This document shows positions 17,832-26,973 of a stretch of DNA of 64,000 nt, piece after piece (the stretch's first letter is position 1; every line of letters starts with the position of its first letter). The notes below the pieces were generated by a model, which was given only the letters and a program-made list of their open reading frames with translations, was not told where the DNA came from and made no database searches. Position numbers and translations under genes: made by a program. The stretch spans positions 496,001-560,000 of the forward strand of contig NZ_JAAAWP010000001.1 in the NCBI RefSeq assembly GCF_010500915.1, given 5' to 3'. The DNA comes from Alteromonas hispanica. GTDB lineage: Bacteria; Pseudomonadota; Gammaproteobacteria; Enterobacterales; Alteromonadaceae.

Positions 17832-19913
17832 TCAAGTAAACGTTAGCTTACTCACTAGCGCTTGCTTAACATGAGAAAGCACATCGTTTTTCACTACAGG
17901 TTTTGGTAAAAAGCCCGACATACCGGCCCCCAAACAGGCTTTTTTATCCTCTATTGACGTGTTGGCCGTTACCGCGACAATTCGTCCAATTTCAGAGAGC
18001 AGTTTTTCTGCAAGAATAACTTTCGTTGCCCCAATACCGTCTAAAACAGGCATTGCACAATCCATAAATATAAGGTCGTAAGATGTTGAGCGTGCCTTAT
18101 CCACTGCTATTTGGCCGTTTTCAGCGCTATCTACAGTAAACGGTAATTCGTCGAACATAGACTCAAGTACCATTCTATTAATGTCGTTATCGTCGACCAC
18201 AAGAATGTTTATTTTTTCTTCTAATAGCTCAGGAGTGAAAGACACTTCCTCATTTAAACCATCACATTGCTTAACCGACTCTACTGGGATGACAATATCA
18301 AAACAGGTTCCTTGTTCGTCGTTTGAGCTAACCGTAAGCTCCCCTTTCATTTTTGATACAAGTTGTTTTGCCGCCGTAAGTGCTAAACCATTGTCGTTGA
18401 GCTCTTCAGAGGCTTGGGCTCTTGTGCCTGCAAGTGGTTCGAATAATTGAGCAACTGCGTCTTCATCAAGTACTACCTCTTTGCCACTTACTGACGCCAT
18501 AAGCATGGCATCATTTTCTCTGTGCTTTAAAGCCACATGTAACACTATCTCTTTGTCTTGTGCATACTTAGTAAGGTGCGACACCACATTTTTCATAACC
18601 TGTGCTAGCCTGGCAGCGTCGCCCTCAATTACGGTGGTAGCGTCGAAAGCATAGTGAGCAGTTAAGCGACTGTTTTGATCTTCACAGCGCATTTTGAGCA
18701 CGCTCACGATATCTTCGAATAATAATTTTAGGTTAAAAGGAGCCCTATCGAGGGTAAAGTCACGCTTGATAATGCTAGTATAATCGACCACATCATTAAT
18801 CAATGCACTAAGGCGTTTTGCACTGCGCAAGGCAAACTCTGCTTTTTTAATTCGCCTAGCCTCTTCATTCTCTCCTTTAATTGCCTCTAACATGCCCGTT
18901 ATACCGTTTAACGGCGTTTTCAACTCATGACTTACCCGAGACAATAAGGCTCCTTTTTCGGCAGCAATACCCTCGGCTTCCTGGCGTTTCTCATCAAGAG
19001 CAATACGCAGTTTCACGGCTTTGTTTACATTTTGACAGGTTCCAAATAAACGCAAACACTTCCCGTTTTGCATTTCAGCCATACCGTGGGTTTCTATCCA
19101 AACGATATTTCCCTTTGCCGAAACAAGTTGCAAAGTGGAACTCCACGGCTCGCCAGTTTCAATGGTATTAGCAACAATGCGGGCAATTTCATCTCTGTCG
19201 AATCCCTCTTTGTAGAAGTTTATTGCCGAATCTAATGTTGGCTTAAAGGTACTGTCCACCTCATGAATCTTTCTTGTTTGCGAAGACCAAGTGAGGGTAT
19301 TGGTGGCAAATTCAACTTCCCACGTGCCAATGTCGGCCACACTTTGTAGCTTTTCATACAGCGTGTTTTGCTTATTTTCGGCTTTCTCTAATTGAAATTT
19401 CGATAGCTCAGTATCGAGCCACTCATCAAGCAAAACCAACTTATCACCCTCGTCTTTGCGTTCGGGATTTACGTTAATTGCAACAAGGAAAACGCATTTG
19501 TCATCAAGTCGATGAGCTTTTCCGCGTAAAAAGGTATTAGCGCCAAAGTAAGTTTTCGCCCACTGTTTGAAAACAGAGGAAGCTGCAATGCTTGATTGAG
19601 GGAAATAACGTTCAATGATCGCGCTGTCATCAATGGCACTGCTATCAATGGCGCTGCTATCAATGGCGCTATTTTCAGCCGCACTACTCTCATAAGAGAA
19701 ATGTCCAGCAAATGAGGGAATAACTGTAAATGAAGGAGCGTGGGCTGAAGAAGCCTTAGCGACAACTTCTACCGACTCTTTGTGCAGGCATACGAGCACA
19801 CATTGAAAAACGCTCATTGTTTTAGCTGCACTTTTAACAATGCTCTGAAAAGTGTCTTGCAACCGCTCTCCCAACACCGCATTTAAATTAGATTGCTCGT
19901 CATAAAAAATCAT
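17832..19913 (-). CDS. Hybrid sensor protein (PAS-HisKA-REC) with degraded ATP-binding domain
   Basis: Cytoplasmic hybrid histidine-kinase-like protein of 693 residues. An N-terminal sensor region (1-170) contains an AID-repeat; then come a PAS domain (about 190-300), a HisKA domain with His329 in SHELKTPLNG, a catalytic domain (about 400-545) and a receiver (567-690) with intact Asp-Asp and phospho-acceptor Asp618. The catalytic domain is degraded: the N-box reads KNVVSHLTKY (His446 where Asn is expected), the G1 DxGxG motif is missing and G2 reads NGLAL. Autokinase activity is therefore doubtful; it may be a phosphatase or a relay scaffold. The likely partners are the HPt at 21484 and the REC-GGDEF protein at 20180. 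Confidence 0.85.
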   Translation of the reverse strand: MIFYDEQSNLNAVLGERLQDTFQSIVKSAAKTMSVFQCVLVCLHKESVEVVAKASSAHAPSFTVIPSFAGHFSYESSAAENSAIDSSAIDSSAIDDSAIIERYFPQSSIAASSVFKQWAKTYFGANTFLRGKAHRLDDKCVFLVAINVNPERKDEGDKLVLLDEWLDTELSKFQLEKAENKQNTLYEKLQSVADIGTWEVEFATNTLTWSSQTRKIHEVDSTFKPTLDSAINFYKEGFDRDEIARIVANTIETGEPWSSTLQLVSAKGNIVWIETHGMAEMQNGKCLRLFGTCQNVNKAVKLRIALDEKRQEAEGIAAEKGALLSRVSHELKTPLNGITGMLEAIKGENEEARRIKKAEFALRSAKRLSALINDVVDYTSIIKRDFTLDRAPFNLKLLFEDIVSVLKMRCEDQNSRLTAHYAFDATTVIEGDAARLAQVMKNVVSHLTKYAQDKEIVLHVALKHRENDAMLMASVSGKEVVLDEDAVAQLFEPLAGTRAQASEELNDNGLALTAAKQLVSKMKGELTVSSNDEQGTCFDIVIPVESVKQCDGLNEEVSFTPELLEEKINILVVDDNDINRMVLESMFDELPFTVDSAENGQIAVDKARSTSYDLIFMDCAMPVLDGIGATKVILAEKLLSEIGRIVAVTANTSIEDKKACLGAGMSGFLPKPVVKNDVLSHVKQALVSKLTFT
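19624..19668. repeat. 15-bp in-frame tandem repeat in the hybrid sensor gene
   Basis: Three units of CTGCTATCAATGGCG type at 19624-19638, 19639-19653 and 19654-19668. They encode the repeated pentapeptide SAIDS in the N-terminal sensor region. The two downstream units are identical, suggesting recent expansion. Confidence 0.9.
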
Positions 19914-20179
19914 TTAAGTATCCCTTCTACCTCTTTTAAACACCCATACCGCTAATGACAATGCCAAAACTTGCCCCAAAACACGTTCCTGTGTTGGGTG
20001 AAAAATAATTGCTAAAACAAATTGTTAAAGGCGTATTGAATTAAAGCGTGTCGAACTCTGCTTTAATTCAACGATTGATACGACTTAGATTACTTAAAAA
20101 AGTAAATGTTTGATATTAAACAATAGGATAGAAGCGAATGTTTTTTATCCGGAATGATTTAAAAAAGCGTCATCACCAC

Positions 20180-21109
20180 TTAGCGCTTAGTAAAACCGCA
20201 GGCGCGATTTTTACCGTTATCTTTTGCATCAAAAAGCGCTATATCAGCCTCTTTAATAACACCTGAGAGCGAGCTGCTAATAATATCCAGTGCATCATTT
20301 GCTGCATAGCCAGCGCTAATGGTTACTCGGCCTTCAGCACCATATTGATGAAGAATATTGGCGTCGTATACCGCTTTTACAATATTTTGAGACACCACTT
20401 TAGCGCCATCCCAATCTGAGTAAGGCAACACCACTAAAAACTCTTCGCCACCAAAACGAATTACGACATCTTTCGGGCGCCTAACTGTATTTTCAATAAT
20501 TTCGGCCACGCGCTGCAAGCAAATATCACCCTCTAAATGCCCGTAGTTGTCGTTGAATGGTTTGAAAAAGTCGATATCGACTAAAATAACACCAACACTA
20601 CCTTTATCTCTGGCAACCTGCTTTAACGTTTGAGGCGTTTCTTTTGCCAGATAAGTGCGATTGTAGAGCCCAGTTAACTGGTCGTGATAAATCATACTCT
20701 GCAAATACTCAAAGCGCGTCTTATTTTCTAAGTGTGTTTTAATACGGTGAGTGAGGGTGGAAGCGTTAATTGGTTTCATTACAAAATCGGATGCGCCCAC
20801 TTCCCAACACGCATTTTCCACCTGAATATCCATGGTAGCGGTAATAAAAATAATGGGAATATTGGCTGTTTCTGGGGACACGCGAAGCGCCTGACAAACT
20901 TCTAATCCATTTTTATCGGGCATATTCATATCCAGAAGAACCAAATCTGGAACCTCAAGACGGCATTTTCTAATGGCTTCCCTGCCGCTACTTGCAGTGT
21001 CACAAACTACATGAGGTTCAAGTACCGACTCGAGCAGAATTCTACTTGCATGCTCATCATCAACAATTAGCACCTTACACTGTGACAGCGATTTGATTTT
21101 TTCTAACAT
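20180..21109 (-). CDS. Response regulator diguanylate cyclase (REC-GGDEF)
   Basis: PleD/WspR-like protein of 309 residues. The receiver domain (about 12-125) has the acidic pair, the phospho-acceptor Asp in LVLLDMNMPD and a conserved Lys in MKPIN. The GGDEF domain (about 140-305) has an intact active site RFGGEEF, so c-di-GMP synthesis is expected when phosphorylated. It lies head-to-tail with the hybrid sensor gene, 266 bases apart and divergent from the HPt gene. The three probably form one phosphorelay. No ordinary DNA-binding output is present. Confidence 0.9.
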   Translation of the reverse strand: MLEKIKSLSQCKVLIVDDEHASRILLESVLEPHVVCDTASSGREAIRKCRLEVPDLVLLDMNMPDKNGLEVCQALRVSPETANIPIIFITATMDIQVENACWEVGASDFVMKPINASTLTHRIKTHLENKTRFEYLQSMIYHDQLTGLYNRTYLAKETPQTLKQVARDKGSVGVILVDIDFFKPFNDNYGHLEGDICLQRVAEIIENTVRRPKDVVIRFGGEEFLVVLPYSDWDGAKVVSQNIVKAVYDANILHQYGAEGRVTISAGYAANDALDIISSSLSGVIKEADIALFDAKDNGKNRACGFTKR

Positions 21110-21483
21110 ATTTTTATAAAGACTTTAATTGGGGAATGGCCTTTTAAAAAGGAACATGAATAGTGAATAGAATCTGTGTAAATTCATTCTTATAAAAGTT
21201 TACGCGCTGCTAAGACTATAAAGGCCTTATTCCTCCGAAGCTTGCTATACAAAAAATAACGTTCGGGTTACATAGACTTCATTATCTGTGCCGGATTATA
21301 TAAAACTTTAGTATAGGTTGTAATAGGTCTTGCACACATTTACCTTATTGACTGGGTAATTTGTCGAATACCTATCGCGACATGCAGCACACTTGAGTAT
21401 TTAATGGAACTCGAACCTAAAAGAACTAATACAAAACTGTGGCGCTTTATCCGGCGCTTACGTTGCGAGTTGAGGAGTAGTTT
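21110..21483. other. Divergent promoter region between REC-GGDEF and HPt genes
   Basis: A 374-base AT-rich gap with no credible gene. It must hold the promoters for both divergent genes. Near 21295-21320 the TATA-rich stretch could supply a -10 element for the HPt gene, but no convincing -35 box or operator dyad was found. Confidence 0.4.
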
Positions 21484-21849
21484 ATGTCTATAGATAAGAA
21501 CACACAATTGCATAACATTTGGAATGTTGAAGCCGCCCTTGCAAGACTAGGAGGTAATGAAACCCTATTGAATAGAATTGTGGGTATGTATCTTGATCAA
21601 ATACACCTTAAACAACAGCAACTTTCCAATGCTATTCAGACTATGAACGTGGAAGAAGTTCAGCTTCAAAGTCACTCGTTAAAGGGCTTATCGGGAGATG
21701 TGGGCGCTGACGCGGTGAGAGAAAAAGCGTCTGAAATTGAGCTACTCGCTAAAAACAATCAAATGGATAAAGTTAACAAGGAAATTGTTGAACTCAATGC
21801 AGTCATAGAAGCCACTGTTACTCATATGGAAAAGAGCGTAAAAAAATGA
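21484..21849 (+). CDS. Histidine phosphotransfer (HPt) protein
   Basis: Small cytoplasmic phosphocarrier of 121 residues. The four-helix HPt motif is clear, with the phospho-accepting histidine in SHSLKGLSGDVGA at about residue 60-72. It would shuttle phosphate between the receiver of the hybrid sensor (17832-19913) and the REC-GGDEF protein (20180-21109). The gene is transcribed divergently from those two and has a GAGGAG ribosome site. Confidence 0.9.
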   Translation: MSIDKNTQLHNIWNVEAALARLGGNETLLNRIVGMYLDQIHLKQQQLSNAIQTMNVEEVQLQSHSLKGLSGDVGADAVREKASEIELLAKNNQMDKVNKEIVELNAVIEATVTHMEKSVKK

Positions 21850-21888
21850 AGGCGTCTTAGTAAGTAAATCATCTTAAATACCTCAGCA

Positions 21889-21923
21889 GATAGTTACAGG
21901 CAGACTAACTGCCTGCAACTATC
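21889..21923. terminator. Strong hairpin between convergent HPt and adenine deaminase genes
   Basis: GATAGTT-A-CAGGCAG and CTGCCTG-C-AACTATC form a 15-step stem with one mismatch around a 5-base loop. It lies between two convergent genes and probably serves as a bidirectional transcription end, although neither side has a clear T-run. Confidence 0.55.
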
Positions 21924-21959
21924 GTTGAACCAGCTTTACACAAACCATTTAATTATGGG

Positions 21960-22961
21960 TTAAAGCATTGCACTAATTTGATTGCAGTACTCTTGCTTTT
22001 TTGACTGTGGTAAGAAACTCGCTTTGAAACTATTCATTGCCAACGCTTTTACATGCTCTTTGTTCATGTCTAGAGAATGGCTCAATGCGATAAAATTATC
22101 ATTTAAAAAACCGCCAAAGTAAGTTGGATCGTCAGAGTTAACAGTGACTAAAAGGCCTTCCTCTAAAAGTGACAAGATATTATGTTGTTTCATATCGTCA
22201 ATAACGCAAAGCTTTAAATTACTGAGTGGACAAACTGTTAGCGGTATTTGCTTTTCTTTTAAGTACGTCATGAGCGCCGGGTCTTCCTGGCATCTCACGC
22301 CATGGTCAATTCTATCTACACCCAACAGATTTATTGCTTCCCAAATGTAAGAGGCCGGCCCTTCTTCACCCGCGTGGGCCACTATTTTGAAGCCCTGCTC
22401 TTTCACCTTTCTAAAGACTCGCTGGAACTTTGACGGCGGGTGACCTAATTCAGAACTGTCTAAACCTATCGCATGAATTTTTTCAGCGTAGGGCTGAGCT
22501 TGAGCCAGTGTTTCAAAAGCATCAGATTCGGGCAAATGACGCAAAAACGACATAATCAGATAACTAGAAATGCAATATTCTCGCTCTGCGTCTTCAATAG
22601 CACGTAAAAAGCCAGACATGAAAACGTCAAAACCAACGCCTCTTTCAGTGTGCGTTTGTGGGTCGAACATTATTTCAGTATGAACGATATTTTCATCAGA
22701 GCAGCGGCTGAGATACGCCCACATCAGCTGATAAAAGTCATCTTCATCAATCAGTACGCCCGCGCCAGCGTAATAGAGATCAAGAAAGCTTTGCAAATTT
22801 GAAAAATTATATGCATCTGCTATTTCTTCCACACTGTTGTAAGGAAGCGCTATGCTGTGTTTCTCTGAAAGCTGCCACATAAGTTCAGGCGTTAAACTAC
22901 CTTCAATATGGAGATGAAGTTCAGCCTTCGGTATATTTTTAATTGTTTCGATTAGCGACAT
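21960..22961 (-). CDS. ade: Adenine deaminase (adenosine-deaminase fold)
   Basis: Zinc-dependent deaminase of 333 residues. The motifs are ELHLHIEGS (metal), SSELGHPPSKF, VAHAGEEGP, RIDHGV and NSDDPTYFGG. The GHPPSKF segment is typical of the adenine deaminases of the AAH1/Ade branch rather than of true adenosine deaminases, so the reaction is adenine to hypoxanthine plus ammonia. Its product feeds xanthine dehydrogenase encoded at 27401-32101. It is divergent from the AzgA-type permease gene, with a 613-base control region between. Confidence 0.88.
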   Translation of the reverse strand: MSLIETIKNIPKAELHLHIEGSLTPELMWQLSEKHSIALPYNSVEEIADAYNFSNLQSFLDLYYAGAGVLIDEDDFYQLMWAYLSRCSDENIVHTEIMFDPQTHTERGVGFDVFMSGFLRAIEDAEREYCISSYLIMSFLRHLPESDAFETLAQAQPYAEKIHAIGLDSSELGHPPSKFQRVFRKVKEQGFKIVAHAGEEGPASYIWEAINLLGVDRIDHGVRCQEDPALMTYLKEKQIPLTVCPLSNLKLCVIDDMKQHNILSLLEEGLLVTVNSDDPTYFGGFLNDNFIALSHSLDMNKEHVKALAMNSFKASFLPQSKKQEYCNQISAML

Positions 22962-23197
22962 AGCACCTCACTTTTGCACCAAATAAAGGCAAGCCAACCA
23001 CATTGGTGCATACACTCTTAATTTGGAGATAATTTTCTGCGTCTTTCCGTATTCTTATTTAACCACAAATGCAGTTTTATCAATAATATTGGCGCTATAT
23101 TTTCCATAGTGCTATTTTTCGTGCCGCTGTTTCACACAATGCTTCTCCGAAAAAAGATGCCTTCCGTAAGATACTGTTATGCAACTCAGCTTCATGT

Positions 23198-23241
23198 GAT
23201 AGCACCACGATAGCACCATCATAACGCCATCATAGTGCTAT
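23198..23241. repeat. 11-bp tandem repeat, four degenerate copies
   Basis: Units TGATAGCACCA (23198-23208), CGATAGCACCA (23209-23219), TCATAACGCCA (23220-23230) and TCATAGTGCTA (23231-23241). It lies between the divergent ade and permease genes. Confidence 0.75.
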
Positions 23242-23387
23242 AAAGGTATCGTTTGATCGCACCTATAGCTCAACTGTAGCGACCAAAGCAGGTTCGGTGA
23301 GTTACAGACAGCTTGATAATTTAGCGATGCAGCAAGTACATTAAGCAACTGAATAAGAGAAAGCGTAGCATGAAACGCACCAAAACG

Positions 23388-23403
23388 TTGACTACTTGGT
23401 CAG
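23388..23403. promoter_or_regulatory. RutR-type operator C
   Basis: TTGACTACTTGGTCAG matches the RutR consensus except for one half-site change (C to T) and the last base. It lies upstream of the AzgA-type purine permease gene and may also affect the divergent ade gene. Confidence 0.75.
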
Positions 23404-23574
23404 TTAATTGCTTATGGCTAACGCAAGTACTTTCAGAAATTAGCCTTGCTTTGCGATTATAGATAATGGATAGACAACGTATTAACGAATATCTGCGCTT
23501 GCAACGTTAGCGAAAAAAGAAAGATACCTCCTATTTTAAAACGAATCACTGACTCAACACATAGAGATGACTAG

Positions 23575-24906
23575 ATGTTCAACAACCTCATAGAGCGGCT
23601 TTTCAAACTTCAGCAGCACGGCACCACCGTAAAAACAGAAATCATTGCCGGCCTCACTACCTTTGCTGCTATGTCGTATATTTTAGTAGTCAACCCTGGC
23701 ATTTTAGGGTTGAGCGGAATGCCTATTGAGGGCCTTATTACCGTAACAGCCATTGCTGCCTGTTTAGGTACTTTGCTAATGGCACTTATGACTAATTACC
23801 CTATCGCCCTAGCACCAGGCATGGGTTTGAATGCATTTTTTGCGTTTACCATCTGTTTAGGAAGAGAGGTGCCCTGGGAAGCCGCACTTGGTATCGTTTT
23901 TTATAACGGCATTCTGTTTTTAATTTTGTCGTTAACCGGTGTGAGAACCAAAATTGCGGAGTCTATCCCACCCTCACTAAAAATAGGCGTGCAGTGTGGA
24001 ATAGGCCTATTTATAGCCTTTATTGGCTTAAAAAACGCTGAGCTTATTGTTGATAATCCAGCTACATTTGTTCAATTAGGCGACCTTTCAGAACCCGCGG
24101 TTCTGCTAGCACTTTTAGGTATAATTTTTACTATTGTGCTAATGATAAAAAAAGTGACCGGCGGCATTCTCATTTCTATTATCACCCTTACGGTTATTGG
24201 TGCGTTTATTCCCACAGACTCGGGAACATTAACGCAAACACCGCAAGCAATTGTGGGTATGCCTGAGCCAATATCTAACACCTTTTTTGCCATGGACCTT
24301 TGGTATCCCATAGAGCACTTTGCGCAAACCTGGGACCTTATTTTCGCACTTATGTTCGTTAATATGTTTGATACCATTGGCACGCTAATAGGTGTATCTC
24401 GAAAAGCAAATTTGCTCGCTGAAGACGGAAGATTACCTAAAATTGGGCCAGCAATGACGGCAGATGCGTCTGCAAGTGTTGTAGGGGCTATGGTGGGAAC
24501 GTCTCCGGTTACAAGCTATGTTGAGTCTGCTACAGGCGTGTCAGCTGGCGGACGTACTGGGCTTACCGCCGTGGTGGTATCGGCCTGCTTCGTATTATCG
24601 CTGTTTCTCACCCCGCTTATGAAAGTAATACCACTAATGGCGACTACGCCAGCCCTGTTAATGGTAGGTATTTTAATGATGGAGTCTATTCGTCAGCTTG
24701 ACTTTGACGACCTCGGCGCCTTAGCCACAGCGTCTGTTGCCCTTATCGCCATGCCACTGACGTTTAGCATTAGTGAGGGCATAGCCCTTGGTTTCATTAC
24801 CTATGTGGGCATTAAAGTCGGTACTGGGAAGTTCCGAGAAGTGACTTGGCTAACCTATATATTAGCTGGCGTGTTTATACTCAGATATATTCTAGATTTG
24901 AAGTAA
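23575..24906 (+). CDS. AzgA-type NCS2 permease for adenine/guanine/hypoxanthine
   Basis: Inner-membrane purine-base transporter of 443 residues with about 12 membrane segments, in the AzgA/GhxP/AdeP branch. Signature parts are ALAPGMGLNAFFAF and MFDTIGTLIGVSRKANLL. It would import hypoxanthine, guanine or adenine, supplying Ade, GuaD and XdhABC encoded nearby. The ATG at 23575 gives the standard family start (NLIERLFKL). Control by operator C is likely. It differs from the NCS2 permease at 12245, which belongs to the xanthine/urate branch, so the locus encodes two complementary importers. Confidence 0.9.
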   Translation: MFNNLIERLFKLQQHGTTVKTEIIAGLTTFAAMSYILVVNPGILGLSGMPIEGLITVTAIAACLGTLLMALMTNYPIALAPGMGLNAFFAFTICLGREVPWEAALGIVFYNGILFLILSLTGVRTKIAESIPPSLKIGVQCGIGLFIAFIGLKNAELIVDNPATFVQLGDLSEPAVLLALLGIIFTIVLMIKKVTGGILISIITLTVIGAFIPTDSGTLTQTPQAIVGMPEPISNTFFAMDLWYPIEHFAQTWDLIFALMFVNMFDTIGTLIGVSRKANLLAEDGRLPKIGPAMTADASASVVGAMVGTSPVTSYVESATGVSAGGRTGLTAVVVSACFVLSLFLTPLMKVIPLMATTPALLMVGILMMESIRQLDFDDLGALATASVALIAMPLTFSISEGIALGFITYVGIKVGTGKFREVTWLTYILAGVFILRYILDLK

Positions 24907-25005
24907 GACTTAGGAAAATCGCGGTGAATGCGAAGGGTGCCCTAGCGCTTTCAGCTCACCGCGACTTGAAGGTATGCTATTGAAAGTAGGTTATCCAAAG
25001 ATAAG

Positions 25006-25260
25006 TTAAAGACCGCTGTAGTTAAATGTAATAGCCTTATCGCCCATGAATACAATTTTGACGTATTTAGACTCTTCATTCCCCCAAGTACAGGCCATTG
25101 TCCCCATTGTTTTTGAGCAGTTATCAGCACCGCCAAGAACGCTTTCTACTTCATTTTGTGACATGCCCATTTCTAGCTTGTCGTAATTTTCTTTAGAAAG
25201 TTTAGAGCATGCTGTAAGTGCTAATGCGCCCACAATTATCGCGATTGTTTTGAGTTTCAT
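25006..25260 (-). CDS. Small SmpA/DUF3862-like lipoprotein
   Basis: Predicted lipoprotein of 84 residues with a signal peptide ending in the lipobox LTAC (cysteine 18). The mature part (KLEMGMSQNEVESVLG, two cysteines, TWGNEESKYVKIVF) has the small alpha-beta fold of SmpA/OmlA- and DUF3862-type proteins, some of which act in envelope assembly. It has no evident link to the purine genes on either side and appears to be a single transcription unit. Confidence 0.75.
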   Translation of the reverse strand: MKLKTIAIIVGALALTACSKLSKENYDKLEMGMSQNEVESVLGGADNCSKTMGTMACTWGNEESKYVKIVFMGDKAITFNYSGL

Positions 25261-25386
25261 GCTGAAATCCTTTTTTGTATTTATAAATAATTACTAGCAA
25301 AACGCTATTTAGCATTTAGCCAATTAGCTTAATAGTAGCCTATTTACGCAAAGCCTATACAGTTATTCGTTCACATAAACTGAGCA

Positions 25387-26325
25387 TTAATCAATGTTGT
25401 CGGCCCCTTTGTCAGGATGCTCGTTTAGCCAATGTCGGGCAATCTCTTCTCTTGTTGCGAACCACACCTTATCGTGAGATTTTACGTATTCGATAAAACG
25501 CTTCAGGGCAGCCAACCTCGCCGGACGACCGATGATTCTGTTGTGCAAACCGATAGATAACATTTTAGGCGCGTCCTCTCCCTCTTCAAGCAACACATCA
25601 AAGGCATCTTTTAGATAGGTAAAAAATTGGTCGCCACTGTTAAATCCTTGAGGAGAAGCAAACCGCATGTCGTTGGTATCGAGAGTGTACGGCACCATAA
25701 GCAAAGGCTTGCTGTAATGGTTATCAAAATACGGTAAGTCATCGGCATACGAGTCTGCGCAGTAAAGAATATCGTCCCGCTCTGCAATAAGTTTTAGCGT
25801 ATTAGGGCTTGTGCGGCCGGTATACCATCCAACGGGCTTTTTGCCCGTTAACTGCTCATGAAGCACAATGGCGTCATCAATTTCTTTGCGCTCTTGCTGC
25901 TCATCCATGTGTTGGTAGTGAACCCAGCGCATACCGTGGCAGGCTATCTCCCACCCAGCACTTTGCATGGCTTCTACCGCTTCAGGATGTCGCTGCATTG
26001 CCATGGTAACACCAAAAACGGTTACTGGTATTTGGTGCTGAGTAAATAAACGGTGCAGACGCCAGAAGCCGGCTCGGCTGCCGTACTCATATATCGACTC
26101 CATACTAAGATGACGATCTTTATATGCCTGCGCACCGATAATTTCAGAAAGAAAAACTTCAGATGACTCGTCACCGTGCAGTACGCAGTTCTCGCCACCT
26201 TCTTCGTAATTGATAACAAACTGAAGTGCGATTTTGGCATTGCCAGGCCAGTTGGCGTGAGGCACATTTTGGCCATAACCCACTAGGTCTCGAGGATAGT
26301 TTGCAGCGCTTTTTTTATCTATCAT
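25387..26325 (-). CDS. puuE: Allantoinase PuuE (polysaccharide-deacetylase fold)
   Basis: Metal-independent allantoinase of the PuuE type, 312 residues, which opens the allantoin ring to allantoate. The family start (YPRDLVGYGQ, FVINYEEGGE), the FGVTMAMQRHPE helix, EIACHGMRW and YTGRTSPNT segments match PuuE. The deacetylase-like fold keeps the histidine in CHGMRW. The gene follows the RutR-like regulator gene by three bases, forming a two-gene operon, and is divergent from xdhA. No classical AllB-type allantoinase is seen in the window. Confidence 0.92.
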   Translation of the reverse strand: MIDKKSAANYPRDLVGYGQNVPHANWPGNAKIALQFVINYEEGGENCVLHGDESSEVFLSEIIGAQAYKDRHLSMESIYEYGSRAGFWRLHRLFTQHQIPVTVFGVTMAMQRHPEAVEAMQSAGWEIACHGMRWVHYQHMDEQQERKEIDDAIVLHEQLTGKKPVGWYTGRTSPNTLKLIAERDDILYCADSYADDLPYFDNHYSKPLLMVPYTLDTNDMRFASPQGFNSGDQFFTYLKDAFDVLLEEGEDAPKMLSIGLHNRIIGRPARLAALKRFIEYVKSHDKVWFATREEIARHWLNEHPDKGADNID

Positions 26326-26328
26326 TCC

Positions 26329-26973
26329 CTACTCCATAAATTGCGATGGCACCGCTAAACCACAGCCGCCCAATACAAGCTTAACAACTTCTTTTGTCGC
26401 TTCTTCAAAGTCTGCCTTGGTCATTTTTTTACCGCGCAGGCGAGTGATTTGCGCGGAGAAATCGGCATAGTGCTGGGTGCTTGCCCAAATAGTATAAAGT
26501 AGATACTCAGGGTTAAGTGGCTGCAGTTTACCTTCACTTATCCATGCGTTGATCAGCGCAACGCGTCCAGCCATCCAGCGGCCGTGCTCTTCATCAAAAT
26601 AGCCACTTAAATTTTGCGCACCGTTGATAATTTCCATCGCAAATATTTTAGATGCTAAAGGATGAATGCGAGACACTTCCATTTTTTCAGCAATATATGT
26701 AGCTAGCACATCGGCAGGATCATCAGCCACCGTTGCTTTATCAAAATGAGAGTTCCACAGCGATAGAGTTTCTTCTAATACCGCGACATAAAGCTCTTGC
26801 TTCGATTTGAAATAGTAGAGTACGTTAGTTTTCGGAAGGCCCGCCTCATCGGCTATTTTTTGTACTGCCGTACCTTTGAGTCCAAATTGGGCAAAGCATT
26901 TTTCCGCAGCCTGAATTATTTTTCGTCTATTTGCAGCCCCGACACCAATTTCGGAGCCTCTTGCCTTTATCAT
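26329..26973 (-). CDS. RutR-like TetR family repressor
   Basis: TetR-family regulator of 214 residues. The N-terminal helix-turn-helix (about 15-65) contains GLPKTNVLYYFKSKQELY, nearly the same as the RutR recognition region. The C-terminal ligand domain keeps RutR-like stretches such as MEVSRIHP and TIWASTQHYADF. RutR of Escherichia coli binds TTGACCANNTGGTCAA and responds to uracil and thymine. Sites of this type precede four purine genes in this window, so this protein is probably the local purine-regulon repressor; its ligand may be a purine breakdown product. It is co-transcribed with puuE. Confidence 0.88.
   Translation of the reverse strand: MIKARGSEIGVGAANRRKIIQAAEKCFAQFGLKGTAVQKIADEAGLPKTNVLYYFKSKQELYVAVLEETLSLWNSHFDKATVADDPADVLATYIAEKMEVSRIHPLASKIFAMEIINGAQNLSGYFDEEHGRWMAGRVALINAWISEGKLQPLNPEYLLYTIWASTQHYADFSAQITRLRGKKMTKADFEEATKEVVKLVLGGCGLAVPSQFME

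Larger units (their letters stand above)
22962..23574. promoter_or_regulatory. Control region between ade and the AzgA-type permease
   Basis: This 613-base divergent region holds no gene that I can support. It contains a degenerate 11-bp repeat (23198-23241) and a RutR-type operator (23388-23403), 172 bases before the permease start. Confidence 0.55.

Noticed and set aside
21960..22961. Called first as adenosine deaminase
   Set aside because: The SSELGHPPSKF segment and overall pattern fit the adenine deaminase branch better.
24919..24964. TCGCGGTGA / TCACCGCGA dyad after the AzgA-type permease considered as a terminator
   Set aside because: The 28-base loop is long and there is no T-run; it may be a transcript end but support is too weak to list.
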